The translations under genes were made by a program, and so were the position numbers. This document shows positions 17,853 through 26,900 of a DNA stretch of 64,000 nt, piece after piece (position 1 is the stretch's first letter; each line of letters starts with the position of its first letter). Source of the stretch: Chitinivibrio alkaliphilus ACht1 (GTDB taxonomy: Bacteria > Fibrobacterota > Chitinivibrionia > Chitinivibrionales > Chitinivibrionaceae). A model generated the notes under the pieces. That model was given only the letters and a program-made list of their open reading frames with translations, searched no databases and had not been told where the DNA came from. The stretch spans positions 1 through 64,000 of the forward strand of contig NZ_ASJR01000002.1 of assembly GCF_000474745.1 (NCBI RefSeq), in the 5' to 3' direction.

Positions 17853-17918
17853 GGGGCACCACAGAGAGACAAAACTCCACAGCATGTGTCATAGGATCAT
17901 GCCCCCCTGTGTTGCCCC
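17853..17918 (+). other. Predicted RNA stem-loop upstream of the AraC gene
   Basis: GGGGCACCACAG (17853-17864) pairs with CTGTGTTGCCCC (17907-17918) with one mismatch. AAAACTCC (17871-17878) has its complement GGAGTTTT at 17931-17938, followed by more T. The two pairings interleave and would compete, so the segment could be a structured leader or an old terminator. It matches no RNA family I know. Confidence 0.3.
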
Positions 17919-18046
17919 AAAAAAAGCATGGGAGTTTTTTTCTTCCGGCAGGGCTGTTTTTTCACCAATTCTATACTATATTATGATATACATCTTTCCC
18001 GAAAGGGGAGTAGGGGGATACCGTACGGCAGGTTGCAAGGGGTATT

Positions 18047-19132
18047 ATGATTAAGAAAAACTTTCTACAAAATAAAACCTATGCCCGGTTTTTGGCCATT
18101 GCGGGTATCCTTATGGCCGTGATTTCCACGGTGCATTTTTTTGTCCATCCACTGGAAATAATTCCCGGTGTAACACCCCTTGAGATAGAATCCTATGCCG
18201 ATAGTGACGACTATGCAGAGGGGAGCTCTGCAGTGCTGGATATACAGAAAAACCCGGGATATCTTGGAATGCTCTATCGCATCGGTGAAGAGCGCCAGTT
18301 TCCCTATGCGGGTATTGCCCTGAGTAGGCCCGATACCTCTTTCTGGGACCTTACCCGATATGATCGGGTGCGCATACATGTGAATCCGGAGATGAGCGCC
18401 CCCTTTACCCTTCTTTGTGCTACCATGGTGGAGGGGTTTTCCACTTCCGATGCAGCCTTGACATGGCGGCTTTTTCAGGAGGATATCAGCGATGTTTCCG
18501 TAGAAATTGATCTTTCCCTTTCAGATCTGCGGACCCCCGTATGGTGGTTTCAGGAAAACCGCATCCCCCAAAACAGAAATCGTGAAAGCCTTGGACGGGT
18601 ACGACAGATCCGTTTTCAAAGTCATCCACAGACTCCCCGCAATGCTCCCATGCGCCTGCACATAGAAAAGATCCGTTTTTACCGATCCTTTCATGGATAT
18701 CTTCTCTGGTGGGGGGTATCGGCACTCCTTATTCTCCCCCTGCTTGTTTCCCGCCACAGAAAAAAAAGCGTGCTCTCCTATACCCCCCTGGATGTGTCTT
18801 CTCAGCTGGCGGAGGACCTGGGTATTATCGAAGAATATCTGGGACGGGAGTATTCCCGCCTTGACATGTCTTTACAGAGGGCTATCGGGGAAACGGGGCT
18901 TTCTGAAAAAAGGATTCGCACGGTACTGCAAAAGGGGCGGGGCATGGGTTTTAAGGAGTATCTTGACACCCTTCGCATAGAGGAAGCGGCGCGTTTGCTC
19001 CGTGAGACTGACCGGCAGATCAATGAAATAGCCCTCTATACGGGATATCGCCATCCCACCACCTTTACAAAAATATTTCGTCGCTTCCATGGGTGTTCCC
19101 CCCGGGAGTATCGGCAAAAAAACTCATCCTGA
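18047..19132 (+). CDS. Membrane-anchored AraC-family transcription regulator
   Basis: 361 residues. A hydrophobic segment at about 14-34 and a second at about 220-238 (GYLLWWGVSALLILPLLV) flank an extracytoplasmic domain of about 185 residues. The C-terminal 100 residues are an AraC-type double helix-turn-helix (GFKEYLDTLRIEEAARLL, INEIALYTGYRHPTTFTKIF, FHGCSPREYRQ). Such one-component regulators can sense an outside ligand and bind DNA from the membrane. Its position upstream of GH16 and PL14-like genes suggests a sugar or cell-surface polymer as signal (inference). AAGGGG lies five bases before the ATG. The outer domain resembles a carbohydrate-binding jelly roll in composition, but I cannot assign it. 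Confidence 0.88.
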   Translation: MIKKNFLQNKTYARFLAIAGILMAVISTVHFFVHPLEIIPGVTPLEIESYADSDDYAEGSSAVLDIQKNPGYLGMLYRIGEERQFPYAGIALSRPDTSFWDLTRYDRVRIHVNPEMSAPFTLLCATMVEGFSTSDAALTWRLFQEDISDVSVEIDLSLSDLRTPVWWFQENRIPQNRNRESLGRVRQIRFQSHPQTPRNAPMRLHIEKIRFYRSFHGYLLWWGVSALLILPLLVSRHRKKSVLSYTPLDVSSQLAEDLGIIEEYLGREYSRLDMSLQRAIGETGLSEKRIRTVLQKGRGMGFKEYLDTLRIEEAARLLRETDRQINEIALYTGYRHPTTFTKIFRRFHGCSPREYRQKNSS

Positions 19133-19281
19133 GGTCTGCTTTTTTTCCCGGGAATATTTGCATTTTTATACAAAAGCTGCTGTCTTCAGAAAAAAACATG
19201 CCTGTGCCGTTTTTTCAGTATTGGAAGGATTTATTGTGCCATGCCGGTGTATTCTTTCTGTGAGACGGGAAATGTCCCGCC

Positions 19282-19310
19282 TTGCAGAATATATGCAGGT
19301 AGGGTATACT
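19282..19310 (+). promoter_or_regulatory. Sigma70-type promoter for the GH16 gene
   Basis: TTGCAG (19282-19287), a 17-base spacer, and TATACT (19305-19310). The expected start, near 19317, would leave a leader of about 12 bases containing GGAGG (19319-19323), which is tight but workable. Confidence 0.5.
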
Positions 19311-19328
19311 AAAAATATGGAGGCAGTT

Positions 19329-20534
19329 ATGAAAAAATGTATGGTGTTGTTGGCAGTGGTGCTGTGTGGAGGATCTCTTCTGGGAGATGATGTCCCCGTG
19401 AATCTTATTGACGGATTCATGGCGGAGTTTGACGCTCCTGAACCCACAAAGAATGTGGAATATTTCAGCTACGGATCCGGGGGAAATCAGGCTGATTTTA
19501 CCTGGTATGCCGGTGTTGAGTCTGCCCGTGAGGAGGGAACACGAACCCTTGCCCTTACCATGGACTCAGAGGATGCCCCCGGTGCGTGGCAGGGGCCCAA
19601 TATGAATACGGGGTTTACGCAATTTGGTACCTACGCTACGCGGGTACGTATCCCCCATACGGATGATCAGCCCAACGTTGGCGGTGTGGTGGGGTTTTAC
19701 ACCTTCTATAATGATGAATGGGCGGAGGATATGGAGAATGACTGGACAGGGACGGGTCTCTACGATAACAGTGAGATAGATTTTGAATGGCTTATCGCAG
19801 ATCCGGAGGTGCTCTATCTTTCCGCGTATACGGATTATCACGGCCCCACGGGGGAGACCCGCCAGGTTTCCCGTATTCTCAATCTTGCCGAAGGGCATAT
19901 CTATTCCACCACCTATCGGGAACGTCTCGGCAGCGATGGGGTAGATCTGCACGGGGCGGAAAATTATCCTGAAACCATTCCGGCCATAGAAAATTTCAAC
20001 GCTGCGGATCGCTTTTATACCTACGGATTTGACTGGGAGCCCGATCGAATTCGCTGGTGGATACTGCATCCGGAAACAAAGGATACGGTGGTCCTCTGGG
20101 ATTATCAGGGGCCCCAGGAGCGCATCACCCAGAAACCGGCCCGGCTCATGCTCAATATCTGGCATACAGACAGTTGGTCGGTAATTACCAATCCCCACTC
20201 CACGGAGGCACCGCAGGCAGACACCTTCAGTGTTGAGTTTGATTGGGTGAGCTATGACCCCCTGGATGATGAGACAGGGGCGATCGTTCATGAAGGTGGG
20301 CACTCCGCTTCTTCCCTCGTACGGGTAGAACATGGTGCAGAAGGAGGTGTTCTCCATTTTGCTGAAAAAGGTGTACATCACGTTGTCCTGTATGATCTTG
20401 CCGGTGCTCGTTTGGCTGCCTATAGCGTGGGAGATCGAGCGTGGCAGCTGCCTCGATTTACGGGGCCGGTTATTCTTGGTATCACCTCTTCTACGGGAAG
20501 ACAAGAGTATCGGCGCATTGTTCCACGACCGTAA
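19329..20534 (+). CDS. Secreted glycoside hydrolase family 16 protein
   Basis: 401 residues from an ATG preceded by GGAGG at five bases; the frame is open much further upstream into the AraC gene, but that part is not gene-like. Signal peptide 1-19 (LLAVVLCGGSLLG). The GH16 beta-jelly-roll carries the catalytic ExDxE as E149-I-D-F-E153, with the nucleophile and acid/base both kept. GH16 enzymes cut beta-1,3/1,4-glucans or galactans; the substrate cannot be told here. The last 80 residues (about 320-401: VVLYDLAGARLAAYSV) form a sorting-type tail seen in T9SS-like secreted proteins. Confidence 0.88.
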   Translation: MKKCMVLLAVVLCGGSLLGDDVPVNLIDGFMAEFDAPEPTKNVEYFSYGSGGNQADFTWYAGVESAREEGTRTLALTMDSEDAPGAWQGPNMNTGFTQFGTYATRVRIPHTDDQPNVGGVVGFYTFYNDEWAEDMENDWTGTGLYDNSEIDFEWLIADPEVLYLSAYTDYHGPTGETRQVSRILNLAEGHIYSTTYRERLGSDGVDLHGAENYPETIPAIENFNAADRFYTYGFDWEPDRIRWWILHPETKDTVVLWDYQGPQERITQKPARLMLNIWHTDSWSVITNPHSTEAPQADTFSVEFDWVSYDPLDDETGAIVHEGGHSASSLVRVEHGAEGGVLHFAEKGVHHVVLYDLAGARLAAYSVGDRAWQLPRFTGPVILGITSSTGRQEYRRIVPRP

Positions 20535-20559
20535 TAGCGCTCGGAATCTTTTGGTACAC

Positions 20560-20591
20560 GGGGGGAACGGGGTATTCGTTTCCCCTTTTTT
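20560..20591 (+). terminator. Rho-independent terminator after the GH16 gene
   Basis: GGGGGAACG pairs with CGTTTCCCC (one bulged base) around a short loop and is followed by six T. Confidence 0.7.
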
Positions 20592-20676
20592 AAAGAGAAC
20601 TGTTTTTTTCTGTGCGGTTTCGGTGTAGCTGGGGTATACTTGTTATATACTTTTTCCCATCTTCGGAGGCGTGTCT

Positions 20677-22476
20677 ATGAACTATCCATGGAACAGTGTT
20701 ATATTCTCATCCCGTGTACGGGTCGCTCTTTTTTTCTCTGTCCTTGCCCTGGGAGCATCAGAACCACTTCTCTTTGTAGATTTTAACGACCATTCTCCCG
20801 GGCCCTATACCCAGGCCATGGCTGAGGCTGATTTTCCCAATGCGCAGTGGTATATGGGCATGGAACAGGGGCGTGGTGAGATTGTCCAAGGGGCCCAAGA
20901 GGGTGAACAGGCCTTACGTATGGTCTATCCCGGAAACACCTTTGGCCCCCACGAAAACGGAATTCAGATAAAGGCAGTTCTTTCAGAGACCGTTGATACG
21001 GCATGGGCAGTGTATACGGTACGTTTTGAAGAGGGCTTTGACTTTGTGCGGGGCGGAAAGCTTCCCGGCCTGTGCGGAGGGGACTGTATCACCGGTGGTC
21101 AGACACCTGATGGGACCAATGGATGGAGCGCTCGTATCATGTGGCGCTCAGAGGGGGATGGAGTGCAATATGTCTATCTGCCCGATCACCGGGCGGCTGA
21201 TTTTCCCTGGAATTATGTCCTGCCGCAAAAACGCTTTGAGCCTGAAAAATGGCACACCGTGGTAACCCGAATTATCATGAACACCCCCGGTGAGTCAGAT
21301 GGGTCAATATACTCATGGTTTGACGGTGAACTGTCCCTTGTACGTGAAGATCTAACCTTTCGTGATATTGAAGAGCTTGCCATTGATGTCTTCTATATTT
21401 CCACTTTCTTTGGCGGAAGTTCCCAGGACTGGGCACCCCCCTACGATGTGTACGCTGAATACGGCTCATTTCTGGTTTCACAGGATCAGGCAACCCCCAA
21501 ACCACAGGCCCTTTTTTCCACCAGTCACACCACGGGGGTTGTTCCCTTTGCAGTGGGTATTGACAGTCGTATGAGCCTTGGACGGGATCTTTCATACCGC
21601 CTGGAATTCGGCAGTGATGGTGTCGTCTCTGATTCAGCCGTTGATACAAAAAAGATTACCGCGCCGGGAATCTACACCTTGGCTGCGCAGGTCACAGACT
21701 CCCTTGGGCAAACATCCCGTGAGACCACCACCCTCTACGCCCTAGACTCCCTTGATGCCATTGCATCCACACAGTGGCAGGGGGTAGACTTTCAGGATAC
21801 CCTTGCTGATTCGGAAAAATATCTTAATATGCGTGTTACCATTCTTGATACGGGGTCAACCGTCTATGTCGGCCCGGCTATACGGGAAGATGTTGACGGA
21901 GAGTGGCATCTCTTTGGTTCACTGCGGATACAGGATGGTCTTGCCGCAGCTCTCAACGGGGACACACGGGAATATGACACGGCCCATGGGGTGGTTCTTG
22001 AGGATGACAGTATTACCGTGAGTTTTCGCATGAATTATGATGAAATGACCTACTCGGTGTGGATTGATGATGAGCAGATTGGCGGAGCGTATCCCTATCG
22101 TGGCTACTCCCTGGCGATGTCTCACTATGGTATCGGAGCAGACTCCGATTATGCAGCACGTATCAGTCAGGTAGGCACGGGATATTCGAGAGAGTTGGAT
22201 GAGCCCGTACGTCTTCATTCCGTCGTAGATTCTTCCCGCCCACTCTCTCGGCCAGACTACTCCCTAAGGGCACAGGGGATGGTTTTGTCCTTTACTCATT
22301 TTGGGAGTGCTGAGGCAAAGGTACACCTGTATGATCCTGCCGGGAAAGCCCTTACCAGCTTTTCTGCACAGGGTGTTACGCCCGTGGAGCTTTCTCTTCC
22401 TGCAAAGGGAGTGTATGTATATCGTGTTGAAACGGAGGGGAGGCAGAGCACGGGCTCTTTCCGTGTCTCTCCCTGA
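20677..22476 (+). CDS. Secreted polysaccharide lyase family 14-like protein with C-terminal tail
   Basis: 599 residues from the ATG with GGAGG seven bases upstream; the GTG six bases earlier is too close to the ribosome site. Signal peptide about 1-27. The N-terminal domain (about 30-265) shows GGKLPGLCGG (126-135), then GWSARIMWR (149-157) and VQYVYLPD, the core pattern of PL14-type alginate/glucuronan lyases. A PKD-like domain (about 280-350, FSTSHTTGVVPFAVGID) and a second beta-sandwich (about 365-500) follow. The end (VHLYDPAGKALTSFSAQG, GVYVYRVETEG) is a T9SS-like sorting tail. Lyase activity on a uronic polysaccharide is an inference from the fold. Divergent members of this fold can be binding proteins. 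Confidence 0.75.
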   Translation: MNYPWNSVIFSSRVRVALFFSVLALGASEPLLFVDFNDHSPGPYTQAMAEADFPNAQWYMGMEQGRGEIVQGAQEGEQALRMVYPGNTFGPHENGIQIKAVLSETVDTAWAVYTVRFEEGFDFVRGGKLPGLCGGDCITGGQTPDGTNGWSARIMWRSEGDGVQYVYLPDHRAADFPWNYVLPQKRFEPEKWHTVVTRIIMNTPGESDGSIYSWFDGELSLVREDLTFRDIEELAIDVFYISTFFGGSSQDWAPPYDVYAEYGSFLVSQDQATPKPQALFSTSHTTGVVPFAVGIDSRMSLGRDLSYRLEFGSDGVVSDSAVDTKKITAPGIYTLAAQVTDSLGQTSRETTTLYALDSLDAIASTQWQGVDFQDTLADSEKYLNMRVTILDTGSTVYVGPAIREDVDGEWHLFGSLRIQDGLAAALNGDTREYDTAHGVVLEDDSITVSFRMNYDEMTYSVWIDDEQIGGAYPYRGYSLAMSHYGIGADSDYAARISQVGTGYSRELDEPVRLHSVVDSSRPLSRPDYSLRAQGMVLSFTHFGSAEAKVHLYDPAGKALTSFSAQGVTPVELSLPAKGVYVYRVETEGRQSTGSFRVSP

Positions 22477-22704
22477 GTTTTGGGGCCTTGAGTTTAGAGA
22501 TACTGAGAGCAGAGCCTTCTTTACCGGACAGGGTATATGCCTCTCACGTTTTCGTAGTATCGTGGTATGCGAAATGATACAAAAAAGGTTGCCGTTTCTC
22601 CCCCGGAAGAGGCATCTGATCTTCCCCGTAGAGCATATTTTTCCTTGCAACGGTGGGCGTAACACGATACGGTGAAGGTATGGGTAGTTTTTTTGAAAGG
22701 CCCC

Positions 22705-23889
22705 ATGAAACATAAAATAGGTGTGTGTATCTGTATGCTTTTGAGTATGGCTGTTGCAGAGATCGGCAAAATCACCTTTTCTTTTCTTGATGATGATGCA
22801 GATAAGGTTTACTTTGATGGTGATGACTTTGAGATTTCTATTACCAACAGCAGGTTCGCAGAGATTCCGGATTTTGCACCTCTTACCATAGAGACAGTCC
22901 TGTTTCTCTCTGAATCCCGGGATGATTATATCGATGTTGATCTCCTTTCAAACAAGAAGGTTGGCAGCATAGAGGCAGACAGCCTTACCCTTTCGGGAAA
23001 TGTTGTGTTTCCTGATACTGCAGGGGTCATCGGTGTTCGTATTATCGCCGGTTCTCCTGTGGATATGACAATTGGTCCTATTCCGGTAATAGACAGTGCT
23101 CTTCTTGAGCCGGGAAGTGACTATGGTATGGCCATAACCGGTGTGGCTGTTCCCGAGGGGGATGTGGTGGAAACACCATCCTTTGCCGATGTGGAACATT
23201 TGTTTGACACTCCCGACTCAATCGTGTTTGTGCGTGATGATATGGGGTCTATTACCTTTCCACCGGGGATCAATATTATTGATCACCGGGAGCAGCTTCA
23301 TTGGCTTCCTGATGCGTTGAATATTGAGGTTGATGGCGAAAATCGTGATTTCTTTGTCGAGATTGATCCGGCGTCGGCCGATTTTCTTGCAGAGGAATCC
23401 GCCGTGGTTACTCTGCACAACATTCCCTTTACCGAAGCGGTGGTGCGGCGAAGCTCCTTTGGAGAAGCAGCTCATGAGGAATCTCCGGAGGATGAGCGGG
23501 CAACCACAACCTTGCAGATAGCAGAGGAAACGGCTGTGTTTGAAGTTGACGGATTCAGTAGGTATTCTCTCATGGATACACGGACTGATCGTATTCGAGA
23601 AGACTTTGTCGATTCTCCAAGCAGGGATATCTCCCTTGCGTATCATGGGGGAACGAATGCATTGACTGTACGGGTTCCAGAGGCACTACGGGGAACGGTG
23701 CAGCTCTTTACTCTGCGGGGTGAATTGGTGTATGAGAGTGATGAGAATATCTCTTTTCAGCAAGGTAAAACCACACTCTTACTTGAAGATACGGTCCTGC
23801 CACGGGGACAATATCTGGGGGTGTTTTCCGGTATTTCAGCAGGAGGGCAGTCCCGTCGTAGTACTCAGACGATTCCCCACATCCCGTAA
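22705..23889 (+). CDS. Secreted protein of unknown function with sorting-type tail
   Basis: 394 residues from the ATG at 22705, chosen because the hydrophobic signal sequence (IGVCICMLLSMAVA) begins right there. AAAGG four bases upstream is a weak ribosome site, and a GTG at 22672 is possible. The mature protein is very acidic and beta-rich (FLDDDADKVYFDGDDFEI), with no cysteines after the signal peptide and no family I recognise. The C-terminal 90 residues (LTVRVPEALRGTVQLFTLRG, LPRGQYLGVFSG) resemble the tails of the two preceding secreted proteins, so it probably uses the same export route and stays at the cell surface. Confidence 0.7.
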   Translation: MKHKIGVCICMLLSMAVAEIGKITFSFLDDDADKVYFDGDDFEISITNSRFAEIPDFAPLTIETVLFLSESRDDYIDVDLLSNKKVGSIEADSLTLSGNVVFPDTAGVIGVRIIAGSPVDMTIGPIPVIDSALLEPGSDYGMAITGVAVPEGDVVETPSFADVEHLFDTPDSIVFVRDDMGSITFPPGINIIDHREQLHWLPDALNIEVDGENRDFFVEIDPASADFLAEESAVVTLHNIPFTEAVVRRSSFGEAAHEESPEDERATTTLQIAEETAVFEVDGFSRYSLMDTRTDRIREDFVDSPSRDISLAYHGGTNALTVRVPEALRGTVQLFTLRGELVYESDENISFQQGKTTLLLEDTVLPRGQYLGVFSGISAGGQSRRSTQTIPHIP

Positions 23890-23926
23890 GGCTTTGTGGT
23901 CATCACATAGGTAGACGATGCGAGAG

Positions 23927-23950
23927 ACGGGGGAGGGCTTTCTCCCCCGT
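23927..23950. terminator. Hairpin between convergent genes
   Basis: ACGGGGGAG pairs with CTCCCCCGT around a six-base loop, six bases before the purL stop and 38 bases after the unknown secreted-protein gene. There is no T run on either side, so its strength is uncertain. Confidence 0.5.
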
Positions 23951-23955
23951 ATACA

Positions 23956-26900
23956 TTAAAGAAAGTACTTTACTCCCGATTGAAAGATCTTTTGATCCTT
24001 CTCACCGTGAATATTTTTCCCCACTCCCGTACCAATCCGTTCGGAATGGCCCATTTTCCCCAGTATCCGCCCGTCCGGTGAGGTGATCCCCTCAATACCC
24101 CAGACAGAGCCGTTGGGATTATGCGGCATGGCCTCCGTGGGTTTTCCCTGAAGGTCCACATACTGCGTGGCAATCTGCCCCGCCTCAGCCAGGCGTGTAC
24201 GCCATGCCTCATCGGCAAAAAACCGTCCTTCGCCGTGGGATACGGCTATTGAGTGAAGATCGCCGGTGGCCACCTGATGAAACCACGGGGAGAGGGTTGA
24301 GCTGATTTTTGTGGCTACCATCTGCGAAACATGGCGGCCAATGGTATTAAAGGTGAGGGTTGGGGTGTCTTTGCGGAGTTCGCAGATTTCTCCGTAGGGT
24401 AAAAGCCCCAGTTTTATGAGGGCCTGAAAACCGTTACAGATACCAAGAATAAGACCGTCACGGGAGTTGAGCAGCTCCATTACCGCATCCTGAATACGGG
24501 GATTGCGAAAATAGGAGGCGATAAATTTTCCCGAACCCTCCGGTTCATCCCCCGCGGAAAAGCCACCGGGAAACATGAGAATCTGGGCGTTTTTAATGGC
24601 CTCAACGGTGCGGGAAATACTTTCTTCCACATCGGTGCGGGTGAGGTTGCGGAGAACCTGCATCTGCGGTATTCCTCCGGCGCGCTCAAAGGCCCTCGCC
24701 GTATCATATTCACAGTTTGTCCCCGGAAAAACGGGGATAAAAACACGGGGTCGTGCCGTGGTGGTACCGCTTTTCTGAATCGTCGGCGGGCTATAGGAAA
24801 TGTCCCGACTTTCTCCCGGCTCTCCCGCCGTGGTGGGGTATACATCCTCAAGGGGGGTGGCCCAGAGGGTGTGGGCCTTTTCAAGATCAATGGAAAAGCC
24901 CGCCATGGTGATGGTAAAATCTTTTTGTACCTGCCCGAGAATAGACGCGCTGTCCATGGTAAGGGGTGCACTGCTTTCGCAGATAAGGGCGCCGTATTCC
25001 GGTGTGAAAAGACTTGCTTCATCGAGGACAGAGGTAAGGTTGGCACCGAATTTATTTCCAAAGGCCATCTTTGAAAGGGCGCCAGCGATGCCTCCCGGCC
25101 CCACGGTATGGGCTGAGACAATGGTGCCATCTGCGATGGCTGCGGTTACTGTATCGTAGAGAGCGCAGAGGGCGGGAAAATCGGGGATACCCTCTTCTGT
25201 CAGAGGCACAGAGAGGAGGGAGAGATAATTGCCCGGATTTTTCAGTTCCGGAGAAATGATCGTGTCCACGGAGGCGGGGGCAACGGCAAAGGAGATGAGG
25301 GTTGGGGGAACGCTGATATCCTCATAGGTACCCGACATGGAGTCCTTTCCGCCGATGGCGGCTGTCCCAAAGCCCCGTTGGGCATGGAGTGCTCCAAGGA
25401 GGGCCGCAAGGGGTTTTCCCCAGATGGCGGGATCATCCCCGAGGCGTTCAAAATATTCCTGCAGACTGAGGCGGACTCGTTTTCGAGAGCCCCCGGCGGC
25501 AACAATACGCGCCACCGATTCCACCACGGCATAGAGGGCTCCGTGGAAGGGAGACCAGCTTGAAAGGGTGGGATCAAATCCATAGGACATCAGGGAGGCC
25601 GTGCGGGAGTCTCCCCGCTGCATGGGGAGTTTTGCCGCCATGACCTGCGTGGGGGTCTCCTGGTATTTTCCGCCGAAAGGCAGAAGGATGGATCCTGCTC
25701 CAATAGTGGAGTCAAAGCGTTCCACCAATCCCTTTTTACTGCAGACGTTGAGGTCTGCCAGGGCGGCGTACCATTTTTCCGGCAGGGTGTGGGCTTTTTG
25801 CACAGCTTCAGGGGCTTCGTCGAGGGGGTTTTCACCTTCGGGGGCCGTCACAGACACGGGCATACTCTGCAATACGCCGTTGGTATCAATGAAATCGCGG
25901 GAGAGATTGACAATGTTGTCACCCCGCCACTGCATAATTACCCGGCGCTCCTGTGTCACCTCTGCCACGGAGACCGCCTCAAGGTTTTCCTCCCGGGACA
26001 GGGCGATAATTTTTTCCCGGTCTGCCCGGTCTATACAGACGGCCATGCGCTCCTGCGATTCTGATATGGCAAGCTCTGTGCCGTCAAGGCCGGTATACTT
26101 TGTGGGAACCGCATCAAGATCTATAATAAGGCCTTCGGCTATCTCACCGATGGCCACGGCCACACCGCCGGCACCAAAATCGTTACATACCTTTATTTTT
26201 GTGCTGAATTCGGGGTTGCGAAAGAGCCGCTGCAGTTTGCGTTCCGTGGGGGGATTTCCCTTTTGTACTTCCGCTCCGCTTTGGGATACCGATTCTTCGG
26301 TCTGGGCCTTGGATGACCCCGTGGCTCCACCACATCCGTCCCGTCCCGTACGGCCGCCGATAAGAATAATGCAGTCCCCCGGCGCAGGTTCACCGCGAAG
26401 GACGTTTTTCTTTGGGGCACCGGCCACAACAGCACCAACTTCCATACGCTTGGCACGGTAGCCGGAATGATAGATTTCATCCACAAGCCCCGTGGCAAGG
26501 CCAATCTGATTTCCGTAGGAGGAGTAGCCCTCTGCGGCTTCCACACAGATTTTCCTCTGGGGAAGTTTCCCCGGGAGGGTTTTATCCAGGGGGGTGCGTG
26601 GGTCGTCGGCTCCGCTGACCCGCATGGCCTGATAGACATAGGAACGACCCGAGAGGGGGTCCCGTATGGCTCCGCCGAGGCAGGTTGCCGCGCCGCCGAA
26701 GGGTTCTATCTCCGTTGGGTGATTGTGGGTTTCGTTTTTAAACATGAGGAGCCAGGGTTCTTTTTTCCCCTCCATGGTTTCTGCCTCCACCTCTATGGAA
26801 CAGGCGTTTACCTCGTTGCTTACTTCCAGATCGGCGAGTTTTCCCTGTGCCCGGAGGTGTTTCATGGCGATCACGGCAATATCCATGAGACACTCCGCCT

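Larger units (their letters stand above)
17266..18046. other. Intergenic region between dcm and the AraC regulator
   Basis: 781 bases without a convincing gene; short open frames here have no family features or ribosome sites. It contains GCTCAAC/GTTGGGC half-sites (17288-17307), the inverted boundary repeat at 17372-17394, a cluster of TATGATA/TATCATA palindromes at 17454-17545, and a folded segment at 17853-17918. The stretch 17704-17850 is GC-richer and has a CTCGTG/CACGAG hairpin but nothing I can name. Confidence 0.6.

Noticed and set aside
19566-20504. A 312-codon minus-strand frame
   Set aside because: Antisense shadow of the GH16 gene with no recognisable features.
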